Below are positions 9,746 through 18,850 of a stretch of DNA of 64,000 nt, piece after piece; within the stretch, counting starts at the first letter, position 1; the number at the start of each line of letters is the position of its first letter. Source of the stretch: Pandoraea aquatica (GTDB taxonomy: Bacteria; Pseudomonadota; Gammaproteobacteria; Burkholderiales; Burkholderiaceae). Both the position numbers and the translations under genes were made by a program. The stretch is from positions 124,001 to 188,000 of the forward strand of contig NZ_CABPSN010000006.1 of NCBI RefSeq assembly GCF_902459565.1, in the 5' to 3' direction. The notes beneath the pieces were generated by a model, which worked only from the letters and a program-made list of their open reading frames with translations, was not told the origin of the DNA and made no database searches.

Positions 9746-10740
9746 TGCACCGCTCCCTTACCCGAGCTCGCTGCGTTTGCCGTGTTGCGCGCCATCGCCC
9801 GCTTGGCGACGGCGGCCGTCAGGATCGGCGAGACGATGGCGGTCACCACCACGCATGCAGCCACGAGCAGCGTCGCACTCTTGGCCGCTTCTTCATAGAC
9901 GGGATTGGCGGCCGCGATCAGTGCAGGTACTGCCGCCGCATTCCCTGCCGTGTTGGCAGCGGCCGTACCGGCCACGCCCGTGCCGCCCGTCAGACGGTCG
10001 ACGATGTACAGCGGAATGCCCGTCACGACGACGACGGCGAAACCGAGCAGGATACCCAGCAGGCCTGCTTGCCAGACCTTGTGCAGATCGAGGCCAGCAC
10101 CCAGTGCCAGCGCGAAGAACGGAATCATGACGGGCACGGCACGGCCCAGGAAGTCGCGCATTTCGCGATCGAGGTTACCGAGCAGCATGCCCACGGCCAG
10201 CGGCAGAATGCTGCCGACCAGCGTCGGCCACGGGAACGCCGACAGACCGGCCACGCCCAGCGTGACCATCGTCAGGAACGGACCCGATTCGAGCGACATG
10301 ATCGTGTACGCGCCCACGTCTTCCGAACGGCCGTACTGGCCCATCAGCGCCATGTACAGGCCACCGTTGGTGTCGTTCATCGCGGCGACCACGGCCAGCG
10401 TGGAGATGCCCGCGAACATGCCCGACGTCACCGGCGCTTCGCCCAGGAAGTGGCCCAGCACGATGCCCACGACAATAGCTGCGCCCACCTTGGCGGCGAA
10501 CAGCGCGCCGCCCTTCTTGATGAGGTACGGCGTGGCCTTCACGTCGATGCTCGCGCCCATGCAGACATAGAACACCGCGAGAATCGGCAGCGCGCCGGTG
10601 AACAGCGCATTCGTGAACGAGCCGAAGAACTTCGGCATGCCCGGCATGAACGTGGCAATCAACGAGCCGATCAGCAGGGGGACAATCATCATCCCGCCCG
10701 GTACGCGTTCGATGCCGCGCTTGATACGAATTTGAGCCAT
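9742..10740 (-). CDS. KdgT/2-keto-3-deoxygluconate permease family transporter
   Basis: 332 residues from the ATG at 10740, preceded by GGGAGA at good spacing; the frame stays open upstream to 10836 but that extension is not conserved-looking and overlaps the operators. About ten hydrophobic segments, with [20 protein letters not shown] at the start and [14 protein letters not shown] in the middle, match the 2-keto-3-deoxygluconate permease family of sugar-acid proton symporters. It is first in the operon with the DUF1537 kinase and PdxA2, so the cargo is probably a four-carbon sugar acid, not KDG itself. Confidence 0.85.
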   Translation of the reverse strand: MAQIRIKRGIERVPGGMMIVPLLIGSLIATFMPGMPKFFGSFTNALFTGALPILAVFYVCMGASIDVKATPYLIKKGGALFAAKVGAAIVVGIVLGHFLGEAPVTSGMFAGISTLAVVAAMNDTNGGLYMALMGQYGRSEDVGAYTIMSLESGPFLTMVTLGVAGLSAFPWPTLVGSILPLAVGMLLGNLDREMRDFLGRAVPVMIPFFALALGAGLDLHKVWQAGLLGILLGFAVVVVTGIPLYIVDRLTGGTGVAGTAAANTAGNAAAVPALIAAANPVYEEAAKSATLLVAACVVVTAIVSPILTAAVAKRAMARNTANAASSGKGAVQ

Positions 10741-11116
10741 TGTTGTCTCCCGACTGATATCGATATTGATTAATCGATCATTATTTTGATCGATTTGAGC
10801 AGACGGAAGTCTAATCGCTGCCAGAAAAATGTGCAAATTTTGTGACTAGGGGTTTATCCTCGGGTGAAATCGATCAAAACTGAGGCATCGAGATCGCCAA
10901 AATGATCGAATCGATCATTTTCAGAGGAAGGTGCGCCGAATGCTTCCCTCCCCCACCCGTTTGCCAGCGTCCCCACCGGTTTGCGGACGCCGCAAGCTAC
11001 ACTATGCGCGCCGCGCGGCGATCCCGCTGTCAGCCTTCAGTCCACGCTGATGCAGTCCTGACGGCATTGCGCTCGCCCGCGAGACTTCGTCATTCGTATC
11101 ATTGAGCGATCCCTCC
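10741..11116. promoter_or_regulatory. Divergent intergenic region with repeated TGATCGATT operators
   Basis: 376 bases without a gene. It holds an inverted repeat AATCGATCA-N6-TGATCGATT (10772-10795), a further AATCGATCA copy at 10868-10876, and an 11-bp-armed palindrome centred on 10910 (AAAATGATCGA / TCGATCATTTT, 10899-10921). The shared core is TGATCGA. The first site lies close to the permease start and would block its transcription; the others sit in the middle, where they can affect both directions. The rest of the region, about 10925-11110, shows nothing further to me. The likely binder is the adjacent DeoR protein. Confidence 0.75.
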
Positions 11117-11884
11117 ATGAAAGTTGCTAACCGCCGCGAGGCGATTTTCAAAGCTGTCCTGTCTGGCATGACCGATGTGGCTGCACTGTGTGCGCACTTC
11201 GGCATGTCGGAGGCGACGGTGCGGCGCGACCTGCGCGCACTCGCCGACGAGCGTCGCATCGTGCGCACATACGGGGGTGCCGCAGCGCCCGTGCGCATGC
11301 ACGAGCCGGAAGAATCACTGGAATTGCGTCGTGAGAGTTTTCGCGAACAGAAAGACGCTATCGCGCGCGCTGCGGTCGCGCATGTCGCCGACGGCGACAC
11401 GATCTTCCTCGATGGCGGCACAACGACCGAAGCGATGGCGCGTTTCCTCGCAGGACGCGAGCGCGTGCAGGTCGTCACGAACAATTTGCTCGCCGTCGGT
11501 GCGCTGGCCGCCAACAAGGTGCCGGTGACGCTCATCGGCGGCGACGTGCGTCCGTCGAGCATGAGCGTGCTCGGGCCACTGGCGCAGCTCGCGCTCTCGC
11601 GGGTCTCCGTTGACAAGGCGTTTCTCGGCGCGGATGGCGTCGTCGCCGGACGCGGACTGTGCGAAGCCTCGGCCGAGCAGGCGTGGCTCAAGGAATGCAT
11701 CATCCGCCAGTCGGCGAGCGTCTATGTATTAGTGACAGCGAACAAACTCGACCGCGCGAGTCAGCAGCACTGGACGCCGCTGGAACGCGCATGGACGCTT
11801 GTCACCGACGCGCGCCCCAACGACGACGCGCTCGCCAGCTTCCACAAGCATCCGGAAATCGCCATCGAATCGGTGAACGGCTGA
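11117..11884 (+). CDS. DeoR-family transcriptional repressor
   Basis: 255 residues from the ATG at 11117; a TTG at 11102 in frame would add five residues. The N-terminal DeoR helix-turn-helix (RREAIFKAVLSG, MSEATVRRDLRALADE) is followed by the sugar-phosphate-sensing domain with FLDGGTTTEAMARFL, VTNNLLAVGAL, LIGGDVRPSS and FLGADGVVAGRGLC. DeoR proteins usually release DNA on binding a sugar phosphate made by their pathway, which fits a four-carbon acid sugar phosphate made by the adjacent kinase. It is divergent from that operon across a region rich in palindromes. Confidence 0.93.
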   Translation: MKVANRREAIFKAVLSGMTDVAALCAHFGMSEATVRRDLRALADERRIVRTYGGAAAPVRMHEPEESLELRRESFREQKDAIARAAVAHVADGDTIFLDGGTTTEAMARFLAGRERVQVVTNNLLAVGALAANKVPVTLIGGDVRPSSMSVLGPLAQLALSRVSVDKAFLGADGVVAGRGLCEASAEQAWLKECIIRQSASVYVLVTANKLDRASQQHWTPLERAWTLVTDARPNDDALASFHKHPEIAIESVNG

Positions 11885-11938
11885 AGGGGTGACGCGAGAC
11901 GTCGTTCACCTCACGTGCACCGCCCCCCCGCCGACAGA

Positions 11939-12397
11939 TCACATATCGCGAGTGCGCGGAATGACGACGGCCTGTCCATGCAGCTTGCCGTCGTCGTCGA
12001 TCAACTGCCACAGCGTGGCCTCTTCGATCATGAAACGCTCACCGGTCTTGGTGATGCGTACGCCCTTGTAGCCCGACTCGTAGCCCAGACGCTGAACGCG
12101 TTCGAGGAACTGCTGACGCTCCTCGCGGTTCGGCGCTTCGGCCGACAGTCGCGACGGCAGACGGGTGATTTCGTCCCAGTCGTAGCCAAAGCGGCGCTGC
12201 GCTATCTTGTTGCCGTACACGAACACCGGATCGGTGGCCGTATTGTGTGCGAGCACGGCAAACGGCGCGTGCTCGTAGAGCCATTCGACGGCGTCCTCTG
12301 AGGGGATGTCTTGCGGGACGAGCGGGCGGCCAAGCAGTCGTGCGTGGCTATCCGCCAGAAGTTGAAAAAACGCTGGATCGGAGTGAAGCGGCATCAT
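11939..12397 (-). CDS. MEKHLA/PAS domain-containing protein
   Basis: 152 residues. A PAS-like fold runs through most of the chain: WLYEHAPFAVLAHNTATDPVFVYGNKIAQRRFGYDWDE is the typical MEKHLA segment, followed by SRLSAEAPNREERQQFLERV and a C-terminal sheet (WQLIDDDGKLHGQAVVIP). Free-standing proteins of this type occur widely in proteobacteria; their role is not established, though a small-molecule or redox sensor is plausible. No output domain is present. Two adjacent ATG codons (12397 and 12394) could start it and neither has a clear ribosome site. Confidence 0.8.
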   Translation of the reverse strand: MMPLHSDPAFFQLLADSHARLLGRPLVPQDIPSEDAVEWLYEHAPFAVLAHNTATDPVFVYGNKIAQRRFGYDWDEITRLPSRLSAEAPNREERQQFLERVQRLGYESGYKGVRITKTGERFMIEEATLWQLIDDDGKLHGQAVVIPRTRDM

Positions 12398-12469
12398 CGG
12401 GGGGACTTCAACAACAAATTACGGGAGCCCTGACGATACAACATCCGCGCGATTTCCCGGGGGCAGGTC

Positions 12470-12500
12470 CCGGGCAAAACAACGGCGTCCGAAGACGCCG
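12470..12500 (-). terminator. Terminator of argC
   Basis: On the minus strand a 7-bp stem CGGCGTC closes a stable TTCG tetraloop (12483-12500), followed by TTGTTTTG. It lies 24 bases after the argC stop codon. Confidence 0.8.
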
Positions 12501-12523
12501 CTGGCTTGCCGCTGTCGCCTGTT

Positions 12524-13450
12524 TTACTGGGTAAGCATCAGATCCAGGTTCTGGATCGCCGCCCCCGACGCCCCCTTGCCGAGGTTGTCGAGCACCGCTG
12601 CAAGCAGGATCTGGCCGTTTTCCGGGTGCGCGAACACGCTCAGTTGCATGACGTTCGTGCCGTTCATCGCCTCCGGATCGAGCTGTTTCACAACGCCCGG
12701 CGCTTCCATCGGCATCACTTCGACGAATTTTTCATCGACGTAATGAGCCGACAAAGCGTCGTGCAACACGCGGCCGTCGACGCCAGGCCCCAACAAGCGC
12801 GCGTGAAGCGGAATCGTCAGCACGATGCCTTGCCGGTACGAACCGTACGACGGCAGGAACAGGGGACGGAACGCGAGGCCCGAGCGCTGTTCGATCTCCG
12901 GCGCGTGCTTGTGCGACAGCTCCAGCCCGTACACACGATGCGTCGAGCGCGGCGTTGCGTTCGGTCCCTCGTGCTCGTCGACGCCAGCCCGCCCACGACC
13001 GGAATACCCCGACACGGCATTGACGCTGATCGGATAGTCGCGCGGGATCAGTCCGGCATCGACCAGCGGCCGCAGCAGGCCCACCGCGCCCGTCGGATAG
13101 CAGCCGGGATTCGACACGCGTTTGGCGCTCGCCACACGCGCTGCCTGCCCTTTCGTCATTTCGGGAAATCCGTACACCCAGTCGGCATGCGTGCGATGCG
13201 CGGAACTCGCATCGATCACCCGTACGTGCGGATTGACGATGGATGCGGCGGCTTCGCGTGCCGCGGCGTCGGGCAGACAAAGAATGGCGATATCGCAGTG
13301 GTTGATCGCATCAGTGCGATGCTGCGGATCCTTGCGATGGGCGTCCGGCAACGTCAGCAGTTGAATATCGGTGCGTCCACGCAGTTGCTCGTGGATCTGC
13401 AATCCCGTGGTGCCCTGATCACCATCGATAAAAACAAGCGGAGAAGACAT
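12524..13450 (-). CDS. argC: N-acetyl-gamma-glutamyl-phosphate reductase, type 2
   Basis: 308 residues, the length of the short (type 2) ArgC family. [17 protein letters not shown] is the NADP-binding start, and the catalytic cysteine is C117 in SNPGCYPTG. It reduces N-acetyl-glutamyl phosphate to the semialdehyde in arginine biosynthesis, in the cytoplasm. It stands alone here, apart from other arginine genes, as is common for the type 2 form in proteobacteria, and it is divergent from a LysR gene 137 bases away that may or may not control it. A TTCG-loop terminator follows. Confidence 0.93.
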   Translation of the reverse strand: MSSPLVFIDGDQGTTGLQIHEQLRGRTDIQLLTLPDAHRKDPQHRTDAINHCDIAILCLPDAAAREAAASIVNPHVRVIDASSAHRTHADWVYGFPEMTKGQAARVASAKRVSNPGCYPTGAVGLLRPLVDAGLIPRDYPISVNAVSGYSGRGRAGVDEHEGPNATPRSTHRVYGLELSHKHAPEIEQRSGLAFRPLFLPSYGSYRQGIVLTIPLHARLLGPGVDGRVLHDALSAHYVDEKFVEVMPMEAPGVVKQLDPEAMNGTNVMQLSVFAHPENGQILLAAVLDNLGKGASGAAIQNLDLMLTQ

Positions 13451-13587
13451 ATCGGATACCCCATCAGTGGATCATGAACCTCGTCGAAGTGGTATCTTCT
13501 CGCCACGACCGAAATAAAAAAAGTTGAATTTCGTGAATCTGAAATTCTATTTTTCTGAACGACAATCGACGATGTGACGGTGACGAT

Positions 13588-14472
13588 ATGAGAGAGATCA
13601 GTCTCGACCGATTGAAGACACTGGTGGCGGTCGCCGACAGCGGTTCGTTCGCCGACGCGGCGCAGGCGCTGCACCTCTCGCCGCCGACCGTCAGCCTGCA
13701 TATCTCGGATCTGGAAGCGCGCGTGGGCGCACAGCTGTTATCGCGCAAGCGCGGGCATGTGCGGCCGACGTCGGTCGGCGAGGCGCTGGTGGAACGCGCG
13801 CGCCGACTGCTGGCCGACGCGGAGCGCACGCTCGAGGACATCGAGCGACATGCGCAGGGGCTGGCGGGACGGGTGAGAATCGGCGCGTCGACGGGGGCCA
13901 TCGCGCATTTGCTGCCGCAGGCACTTGAAACGTTGCGTCTGGATCATCCGGATATCGACGTGCAGGTCGCCATCCTCACCTCGCAGGAGACGCTCAGCCG
14001 CTTGCATCGCGGCGCACTCGATCTCGGGCTGGTGGCCTTGCCGCAATCGCAGGTCAAAGGGCTGACGCTGCGGCAATGGCGTCGCGATCCGGTCATGGCG
14101 TTCGTGCCCGCGCATTGGGAGACGCCCAAACGCGTGACACCGGACTGGCTCGCCGACCAGCCGCTCATCCTGAACGACAGTACGACCCGGCTTTCGCGCC
14201 AGACGGCCGAATGGTTCGCTGCGGCCGGGCATCATCCGACGCCACGCATCGAACTCAACTACAACGACGCGATCAAGAGCCTCGTGGCCGCCGGGTATGG
14301 CGCGGCATTGCTGCCGCACGAAGCCACGACACCCCACACCGACGAGCGCATCGCCATGCGGCCGCTACGTCCCGCGTTGTGGCGTGATCTGGGCATCGCG
14401 CATCACACAGGGCCGCTGGAGCGCTCAACCCAGCATGTGCTCGATGCGCTGTGGGGACTGCGACTGCGATAA
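13588..14472 (+). CDS. LysR-family transcriptional regulator
   Basis: 294 residues. The winged helix-turn-helix is at residues 1-65 (ISLDRLKTLVAVADSGSFADAAQALHLS, then PPTVSLHISDLEARVG), followed by the effector domain with RVRIGASTGAIAHLLP and LVAAGYGAALLPHEA. It is divergent from argC and convergent with the dioxygenase gene. The promoter side (13451-13587) is AT-richer than its surroundings, with no operator I can define. A link to argC is possible from position only. Confidence 0.92.
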   Translation: MREISLDRLKTLVAVADSGSFADAAQALHLSPPTVSLHISDLEARVGAQLLSRKRGHVRPTSVGEALVERARRLLADAERTLEDIERHAQGLAGRVRIGASTGAIAHLLPQALETLRLDHPDIDVQVAILTSQETLSRLHRGALDLGLVALPQSQVKGLTLRQWRRDPVMAFVPAHWETPKRVTPDWLADQPLILNDSTTRLSRQTAEWFAAAGHHPTPRIELNYNDAIKSLVAAGYGAALLPHEATTPHTDERIAMRPLRPALWRDLGIAHHTGPLERSTQHVLDALWGLRLR

Positions 14473-14497
14473 CACTTCGATAGCGCTTCAATAACGC

Positions 14498-15334
14498 TCA
14501 GCCCTTGGCGACAGGATTGAGCACGAAGTCGTAATGCAGCGCGTAGCTGCCGTCTTCACGGCGGACCCACGGTGCGATCAGCGACTGACGAACACCGAAT
14601 ACCGCGTCCGAATCGAGCCATTGATCGTCTTCGCGGAAAACATGCGTGACCAGCGTCTCATAGCCCGGCGCTTCGATACGGAAATGCAGATGCGCGGGAC
14701 GCCACGGATGCCGCGCCGTCGCCGCCAGCAACTCGCCGACCGGGCCGTCGGTGGGGATCGGATAGGCCTCGGCCAGCACCGTGTGGAAATGGTACATGCC
14801 GGCGTCGTCGGCATGGAGCACGCCGCGTCCTTGCGCGGTGTCGAGGTCGTCGCGCTGCACGTCGTACAAGCCCTGTGCGTCGGCCTGCCACACGTCGATG
14901 CGCGCGCCTGCGACGGGACGGCCGTCCAGCGCGCGAATGCTGCCGATGACTTCACACGGCTCGCCCGATGCGCCATTCGCCACGTCGTCGCCGTTCTCGT
15001 AATGCGGCGCGCCGTCGACGAAGAACGGGCCGAACACCGTCGCCTCGGTGCATTCCGGCGGCTTCGCATTATTCATCGCGACGGTGAGCATCGACAGGCC
15101 CAGCACATCGCTTAACAGGATGAACTCCTGACGCTTGTCGTCGCACTTCTGGCCGGTCGCCGTCAGGAAGGCGATTCCCCTGGCCCATTCGTCTTCCGTC
15201 AGATTCACGTCGCGTGCGAAGTCGTGCAGGTGGCGGATGAGGCTGGTGAGCACTTCGCGCACACGCGGGTCCGGCGTGTCCGCCAGGCGGTCGATCGCTT
15301 CCTGCGTGATCGTGTGTTGATCCAGATTGCGCAT
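14498..15334 (-). CDS. Intradiol ring-cleavage dioxygenase, hydroxyquinol 1,2-dioxygenase-like
   Basis: 278 residues. An N-terminal helical dimerisation region (to about 95) is followed by the catalytic beta domain. The four expected non-haem Fe(III) ligands are visible: Y157 (GLYDVQ), Y191 (AYPIPTDGPVG), H215 and H217 (RPAHLHF). The AYPIPTDGPVG loop and length favour hydroxyquinol 1,2-dioxygenase over classical catechol dioxygenase, giving maleylacetate from benzene-1,2,4-triol. No maleylacetate reductase or monooxygenase partner is next to it. An HxlR regulator lies 114 bases upstream on the same strand. Confidence 0.85.
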   Translation of the reverse strand: MRNLDQHTITQEAIDRLADTPDPRVREVLTSLIRHLHDFARDVNLTEDEWARGIAFLTATGQKCDDKRQEFILLSDVLGLSMLTVAMNNAKPPECTEATVFGPFFVDGAPHYENGDDVANGASGEPCEVIGSIRALDGRPVAGARIDVWQADAQGLYDVQRDDLDTAQGRGVLHADDAGMYHFHTVLAEAYPIPTDGPVGELLAATARHPWRPAHLHFRIEAPGYETLVTHVFREDDQWLDSDAVFGVRQSLIAPWVRREDGSYALHYDFVLNPVAKG

Positions 15335-15448
15335 CGCGTGTCCTTGATGTTTTGGGGGCGGCCGGTTGTCTCGAACTCCGGGCCGGATATTCGTGTGCAG
15401 GCATTGTTGCGCAAAACGCCGCCGAACGCCTTGCAGGCTGGCGACGGC

Positions 15449-15871
15449 TCAGGGCGTCTTGACGTCGAACGCTCTGCGCGACTCACGAAAGTCGTCGGCG
15501 TTATCCATCACCCACCGCCACAGCGGCACCATGCCGACGAGCAACCCGCGTCCTAACTCGGTCAGCCGGTAATCGACACGCGGCGGCACTTCGTCGTAAT
15601 CGTGGCGAGCGATCAGGCCGTCGCGCTCCAGTTGGCGCAGCGTGCGAGTGAGCATGCGCTGCGTCACGCCGTCGAGCCGACGCGCAATCTCGGCGTGCCG
15701 TAACGTGCCGCCCACGCCCAGCGCATGCACGACGCCCAGCGACCAGCGGTTGCCTGCATGTGCCAGGATCTCGCGCTTGAGGCCGTCGTCGTCTGCGCTG
15801 AGCGCGTCGCACGCGGCTTGCGACTCCTGAAGGAGCGCTTCGAAGGAGGGGATGCCAGGAGGCAGTATCAC
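15449..15871 (-). CDS. HxlR-family transcriptional regulator
   Basis: 140 residues starting at a GTG. The HxlR winged helix is complete: HAGNRWSLGVVHALGVGGTLRHAEIARRLDGVTQRMLTRTLRQLERDGLI, then the wing VPPRVDYRLTELGRGLL. It contains a cysteine (C21) before the helix-turn-helix; in some HxlR proteins such a cysteine senses electrophiles or oxidants. It is divergent from the NmrA-type reductase, with a dyad at 15915-15933 in between, and is upstream of the ring-cleavage dioxygenase, so it could control either. Confidence 0.9.
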   Translation of the reverse strand: MILPPGIPSFEALLQESQAACDALSADDDGLKREILAHAGNRWSLGVVHALGVGGTLRHAEIARRLDGVTQRMLTRTLRQLERDGLIARHDYDEVPPRVDYRLTELGRGLLVGMVPLWRWVMDNADDFRESRRAFDVKTP

Positions 15872-15914
15872 GCGTGTACCTTCTTATCAAAGGGCTGGAA
15901 CGTCCCTATTATTC

Positions 15915-15933
15915 GCAACTTCACAGGAGTTGC
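15915..15933. promoter_or_regulatory. Candidate HxlR operator overlapping a ribosome binding site
   Basis: GCAACT-N7-AGTTGC, a perfect 6-bp dyad in the 64-base gap between the HxlR gene and the reductase. The spacer and right arm include the reductase's CAGGAG ribosome site, so binding here would cover the start of the transcript. Confidence 0.6.
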
Positions 15934-15935
15934 AA

Positions 15936-16883
15936 ATGACCACTCTAAATCCTTCGGAAAACCGCGTGCTGGTGCTTGGCGCGGGAGAACTCGGCGAATG
16001 CGTGCTGCGCGAGATGAGCGCGATGCGTGATGCCGGGCGCGTCGAATCCGTCTCCGTATTACTGCGGCCTGCGGCAGCCGATTCGGCGCAACGCACGGCA
16101 CTACTTGCGCAGCTGAATGAGCTTCGGGTCGACATCGTCGAAGCCGATCTCGCGACCGCCTCGGAAGATGCGCTCGCCGCCGTCTTCCAACCGTTCGACC
16201 AGATCATCTGCTGCACCGGCTTCGTCGGCGGTTCCGGCACGCAGCGCAAAATCACGGCGGCCGTGCTTAAGGCCCGCGTCGCGCATTACATCCCGTGGCA
16301 GTTCGGTGTCGATTACGACGTCGTCGGCCGGGGCAGCGGTCAGGACGTCTGGGACGAACAGCTCGACGTGCGCGACATGCTGCGCGCGCAGAACGACGTG
16401 CGCTGGACCATCGTCTCGACGGGCATGTTCATGAGCTTCGTGGTGCTGCCCGCCTTCGGGCTGGTGGACGTCGAGCGAGGCGTTGTGCACGCGTTGGGCG
16501 ACCCCGACTTTGCGCTCACCGTCACGACGCCGGAGGACATAGGACGTCTCACCGCGCAGATCGCCGCGTCGCGTCCGTCGTTCGACGATCAGGTCGTGCA
16601 CGTGGCCGGCGACACGTTCACTTACCGCGAACTGGCAAGCACGCTGACGAATGAGTTCGGACGCCCGTTCTCGGTGGAGTGCTGGGAAGTACCGCAGTTG
16701 AAAGCCGACGCTGCAGCGCACCCGGACGACACGATGCGCAAATACCGGCTGTCATTTGCGCGCAAGGACGGGGTCGCGTGGCCCAAAGCGCAGACGTTCA
16801 ACGCTAAGGCAGAGATCTCTGTCACCGGCCTCGCGACGTGGTTGCGCGTATGGCGCGAGCGCGGTCTCGATCAGGCGCGATGA
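15936..16883 (+). CDS. NmrA/isoflavone-reductase-like NAD(P)-binding protein
   Basis: 315 residues from the ATG at 15936, chosen because CAGGAG lies eight bases ahead and the Rossmann motif VLVLGAGELGECVL then begins at residue 11; the open frame reaches back to 15852. The middle reads DQIICCTGFVGG and VAHYIPWQFGVDYD, typical of aromatic alcohol reductases and NmrA-like atypical SDRs, which either reduce substrates with NADPH or sense the NADP ratio. It is divergent from the HxlR gene, a common pairing for HxlR targets. A strong terminator follows. Confidence 0.8.
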   Translation: MTTLNPSENRVLVLGAGELGECVLREMSAMRDAGRVESVSVLLRPAAADSAQRTALLAQLNELRVDIVEADLATASEDALAAVFQPFDQIICCTGFVGGSGTQRKITAAVLKARVAHYIPWQFGVDYDVVGRGSGQDVWDEQLDVRDMLRAQNDVRWTIVSTGMFMSFVVLPAFGLVDVERGVVHALGDPDFALTVTTPEDIGRLTAQIAASRPSFDDQVVHVAGDTFTYRELASTLTNEFGRPFSVECWEVPQLKADAAAHPDDTMRKYRLSFARKDGVAWPKAQTFNAKAEISVTGLATWLRVWRERGLDQAR

Positions 16884-16887
16884 AACG

Positions 16888-16934
16888 AAAAGGGCGTCAC
16901 ATGTCCGGAGGACTCCGGTATGTGACGCCCTTAA
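16888..16934 (+). terminator. Terminator of the NmrA-like gene
   Basis: AAGGGCGTCACAT pairs perfectly with ATGTGACGCCCTT, and the loop itself contains CCGGAG/CTCCGG. It starts five bases after the stop codon and probably works for the convergent symporter gene as well. Confidence 0.85.
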
Positions 16935-16980
16935 TTCATGCGCAATGCCGCGCTGACTACACGCGGCAAGCACTCAGCAA

Positions 16981-18477
16981 TTACGCTGCGCTACGCAGAG
17001 CCGGACGTGACCCCTTGCCCAGCACGAGGTTAGCGACCACCGCCACAACCACGTTCAGCGCAAGCGCGATCAGGCCGGTGTACATCGCGTACTGCTCACC
17101 GCCCACCATGAACGAGTGAACCGGCTTGATGCCGTCGGCAAACGCCATCCAGCTTCCGCACACGATCCCGACGGCCCAGCCGCACAGCAACGCACGCGCG
17201 CCGAACCAGCCCACGAACAGGCCGAACACCAGCGCCGGGAACGTTTGCAGAATCCACACACCGCCCAGCAATTGCAGGTCGAGTGCGAACTTCGTCGGCA
17301 GGAACAGGATGAACACCAGCGCGCCAAGCTTCACGACTAGCGACACGACCTTGGCGACCTTCGCTTCACCCTCGTTCGAAATCCCCGGGTTGACGTACGG
17401 CTTCCAGAAGTTGCGCGTGAACAGGTTCGATGCGCCGATCGACATCACGGCCGCCGGCACCAACGCACCGATGGCAATCGCAGCAAACGCAAAGCCTGCG
17501 AACCAGCTCGGGAACAGGCCGTTGAACAACGCCGGTACGACGTCGTTGTTGGTCTGCACCTTCACACCCGCCGCGTAAGCCATGAAGCCGAGCAGCGCGA
17601 TCAGGCCGAGCAGCACAGTGTAGGCCGGCAGGAAAACGGCGTTCTTGCGAATCGTGTTCGCATCTTTCGCAGCGAAAATGCCGGTCAGCGTATGCGGATA
17701 CATGAACGCGGCCATCGCCGAGCCGAGCGCCAGCGTGGCGAATGGCAGGAACTGCGACGGCTTGAGCGTCAGGCCAGTCGCCCCGCCCTTGTTCGCGAAC
17801 ACCTCGCGCGCCGAGTCGAACACCACACCATAGCCGCCCAGCTTTGCAGGTACGACCACCACCGCCACCAGCACCACGATGTAGATCATCAGGTCCTTGA
17901 CGAAGGCGATCAGCGCCGGTGCGCGCAACCCCGCCGAGTACGTGTACAGCGCGAGAATCACGAATGCGGCCAGCAGCGGCAACTCACCCGTCAGCCCCAA
18001 CGCCTTGATCACGACTTCCATACCGATCAGTTGCAGCGCGATGTACGGCATCGTCGCCACCACGCCGGTGAGCGCAATTGCGAACTCCAGCGGACGCGAC
18101 TGATAGCGACCGTAGACCACGTCGGCGGCCGTCACGTGACCCGCCTTGTGCGCGGCGTGCCACAGCTTGGGCATGATCAGGAAGACGATCGGGTAGACGA
18201 GAATCGTGTACGGCAACGCGAAGAAACCGTAGGCACCGACGGCGTAGACCAGTGCCGGCACAGCGATCACGGTGTAAGCCGTGTAGAAGTCGCCCCCCAC
18301 GAGGAACCACGTAATCCACGCGCCGAAGTTACGGCCGCCGAGGCCCCACTCGTCCAGATGCGCGCCTTTGTTGGACGGTCCCGCCATCCAGCGCGACGCC
18401 CAGAACCCCATGACGGTCACGAGGATGAAGAAAAATACGAAGACCGCTAGCGCAGTCCAGTTGATACCGGCTTCCAT
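16981..18477 (-). CDS. Sodium:solute symporter (SSSF family)
   Basis: 498 residues with about thirteen membrane segments. LGGRNFGAWITWFLVGGDFYTAYT at residues 45-70 and GLRAPALIAFVKDLMIY in the middle match the SSSF family, close to monocarboxylate-type members (MctP-like). It would import a small organic acid with sodium. Its ATG abuts the stop of the DUF3311 gene upstream, so the two are a translation unit. It lies before and apart from the second symporter pair at 20.8-22.5 kb. Confidence 0.88.
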   Translation of the reverse strand: MEAGINWTALAVFVFFFILVTVMGFWASRWMAGPSNKGAHLDEWGLGGRNFGAWITWFLVGGDFYTAYTVIAVPALVYAVGAYGFFALPYTILVYPIVFLIMPKLWHAAHKAGHVTAADVVYGRYQSRPLEFAIALTGVVATMPYIALQLIGMEVVIKALGLTGELPLLAAFVILALYTYSAGLRAPALIAFVKDLMIYIVVLVAVVVVPAKLGGYGVVFDSAREVFANKGGATGLTLKPSQFLPFATLALGSAMAAFMYPHTLTGIFAAKDANTIRKNAVFLPAYTVLLGLIALLGFMAYAAGVKVQTNNDVVPALFNGLFPSWFAGFAFAAIAIGALVPAAVMSIGASNLFTRNFWKPYVNPGISNEGEAKVAKVVSLVVKLGALVFILFLPTKFALDLQLLGGVWILQTFPALVFGLFVGWFGARALLCGWAVGIVCGSWMAFADGIKPVHSFMVGGEQYAMYTGLIALALNVVVAVVANLVLGKGSRPALRSAA

Positions 18478-18657
18478 TTATTCTTCCCCTTTCCTCAGAC
18501 CATCGCGAAACACGATCCAGATCAGCAGCGAGGTCAGCGGCACCCAGGCGAACTGGTACCAATAAAAGAAAGGGAATCCCCAAAGGGCCGGCAGTTCTTT
18601 GTTGTAGAAAGGCACCCACAACAAGCCGATGAACGGCAGCAATAGCAATAACCGCAT
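18478..18657 (-). CDS. DUF3311 small membrane protein, symporter partner
   Basis: 59 residues, starting MRLLLLLPFIGLLWVPFYN and ending FRDGLRKGEE, with two membrane helices separated by a short WGFPFFYWYQF turn. Small DUF3311 proteins are regularly encoded just upstream of sodium:solute symporters and are thought to be accessory subunits. The stop codon is directly followed by the symporter ATG. The ribosome site CAGGAGACTG-like sequence (AGGAG at about 18666-18670 on the minus strand) fits this start. Confidence 0.85.
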   Translation of the reverse strand: MRLLLLLPFIGLLWVPFYNKELPALWGFPFFYWYQFAWVPLTSLLIWIVFRDGLRKGEE

Positions 18658-18850
18658 CTCAGCAGTCTCCTCTTGTTCTAGTTCGATAAAAGCGCATGTA
18701 AAACACGCTTAAATACACTCTAGCCGATGGAATGTGCTTTTGCCGCTGCGCCGCAAAGCCCCATGAACAGTGGGGTTTCAGGGAAGAATGGAGACGTTGT
18801 GCGTATCGAAACATTTTGTCCCGATGTGCAAGTTCAACGTCCGTTTTATT

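Noticed and set aside
7472-9898. 808-codon rightward open frame across pdxA2 and the kinase
   Set aside because: Arg/His/Asp-rich and crosses gene borders; typical antisense shadow in a GC-rich genome.
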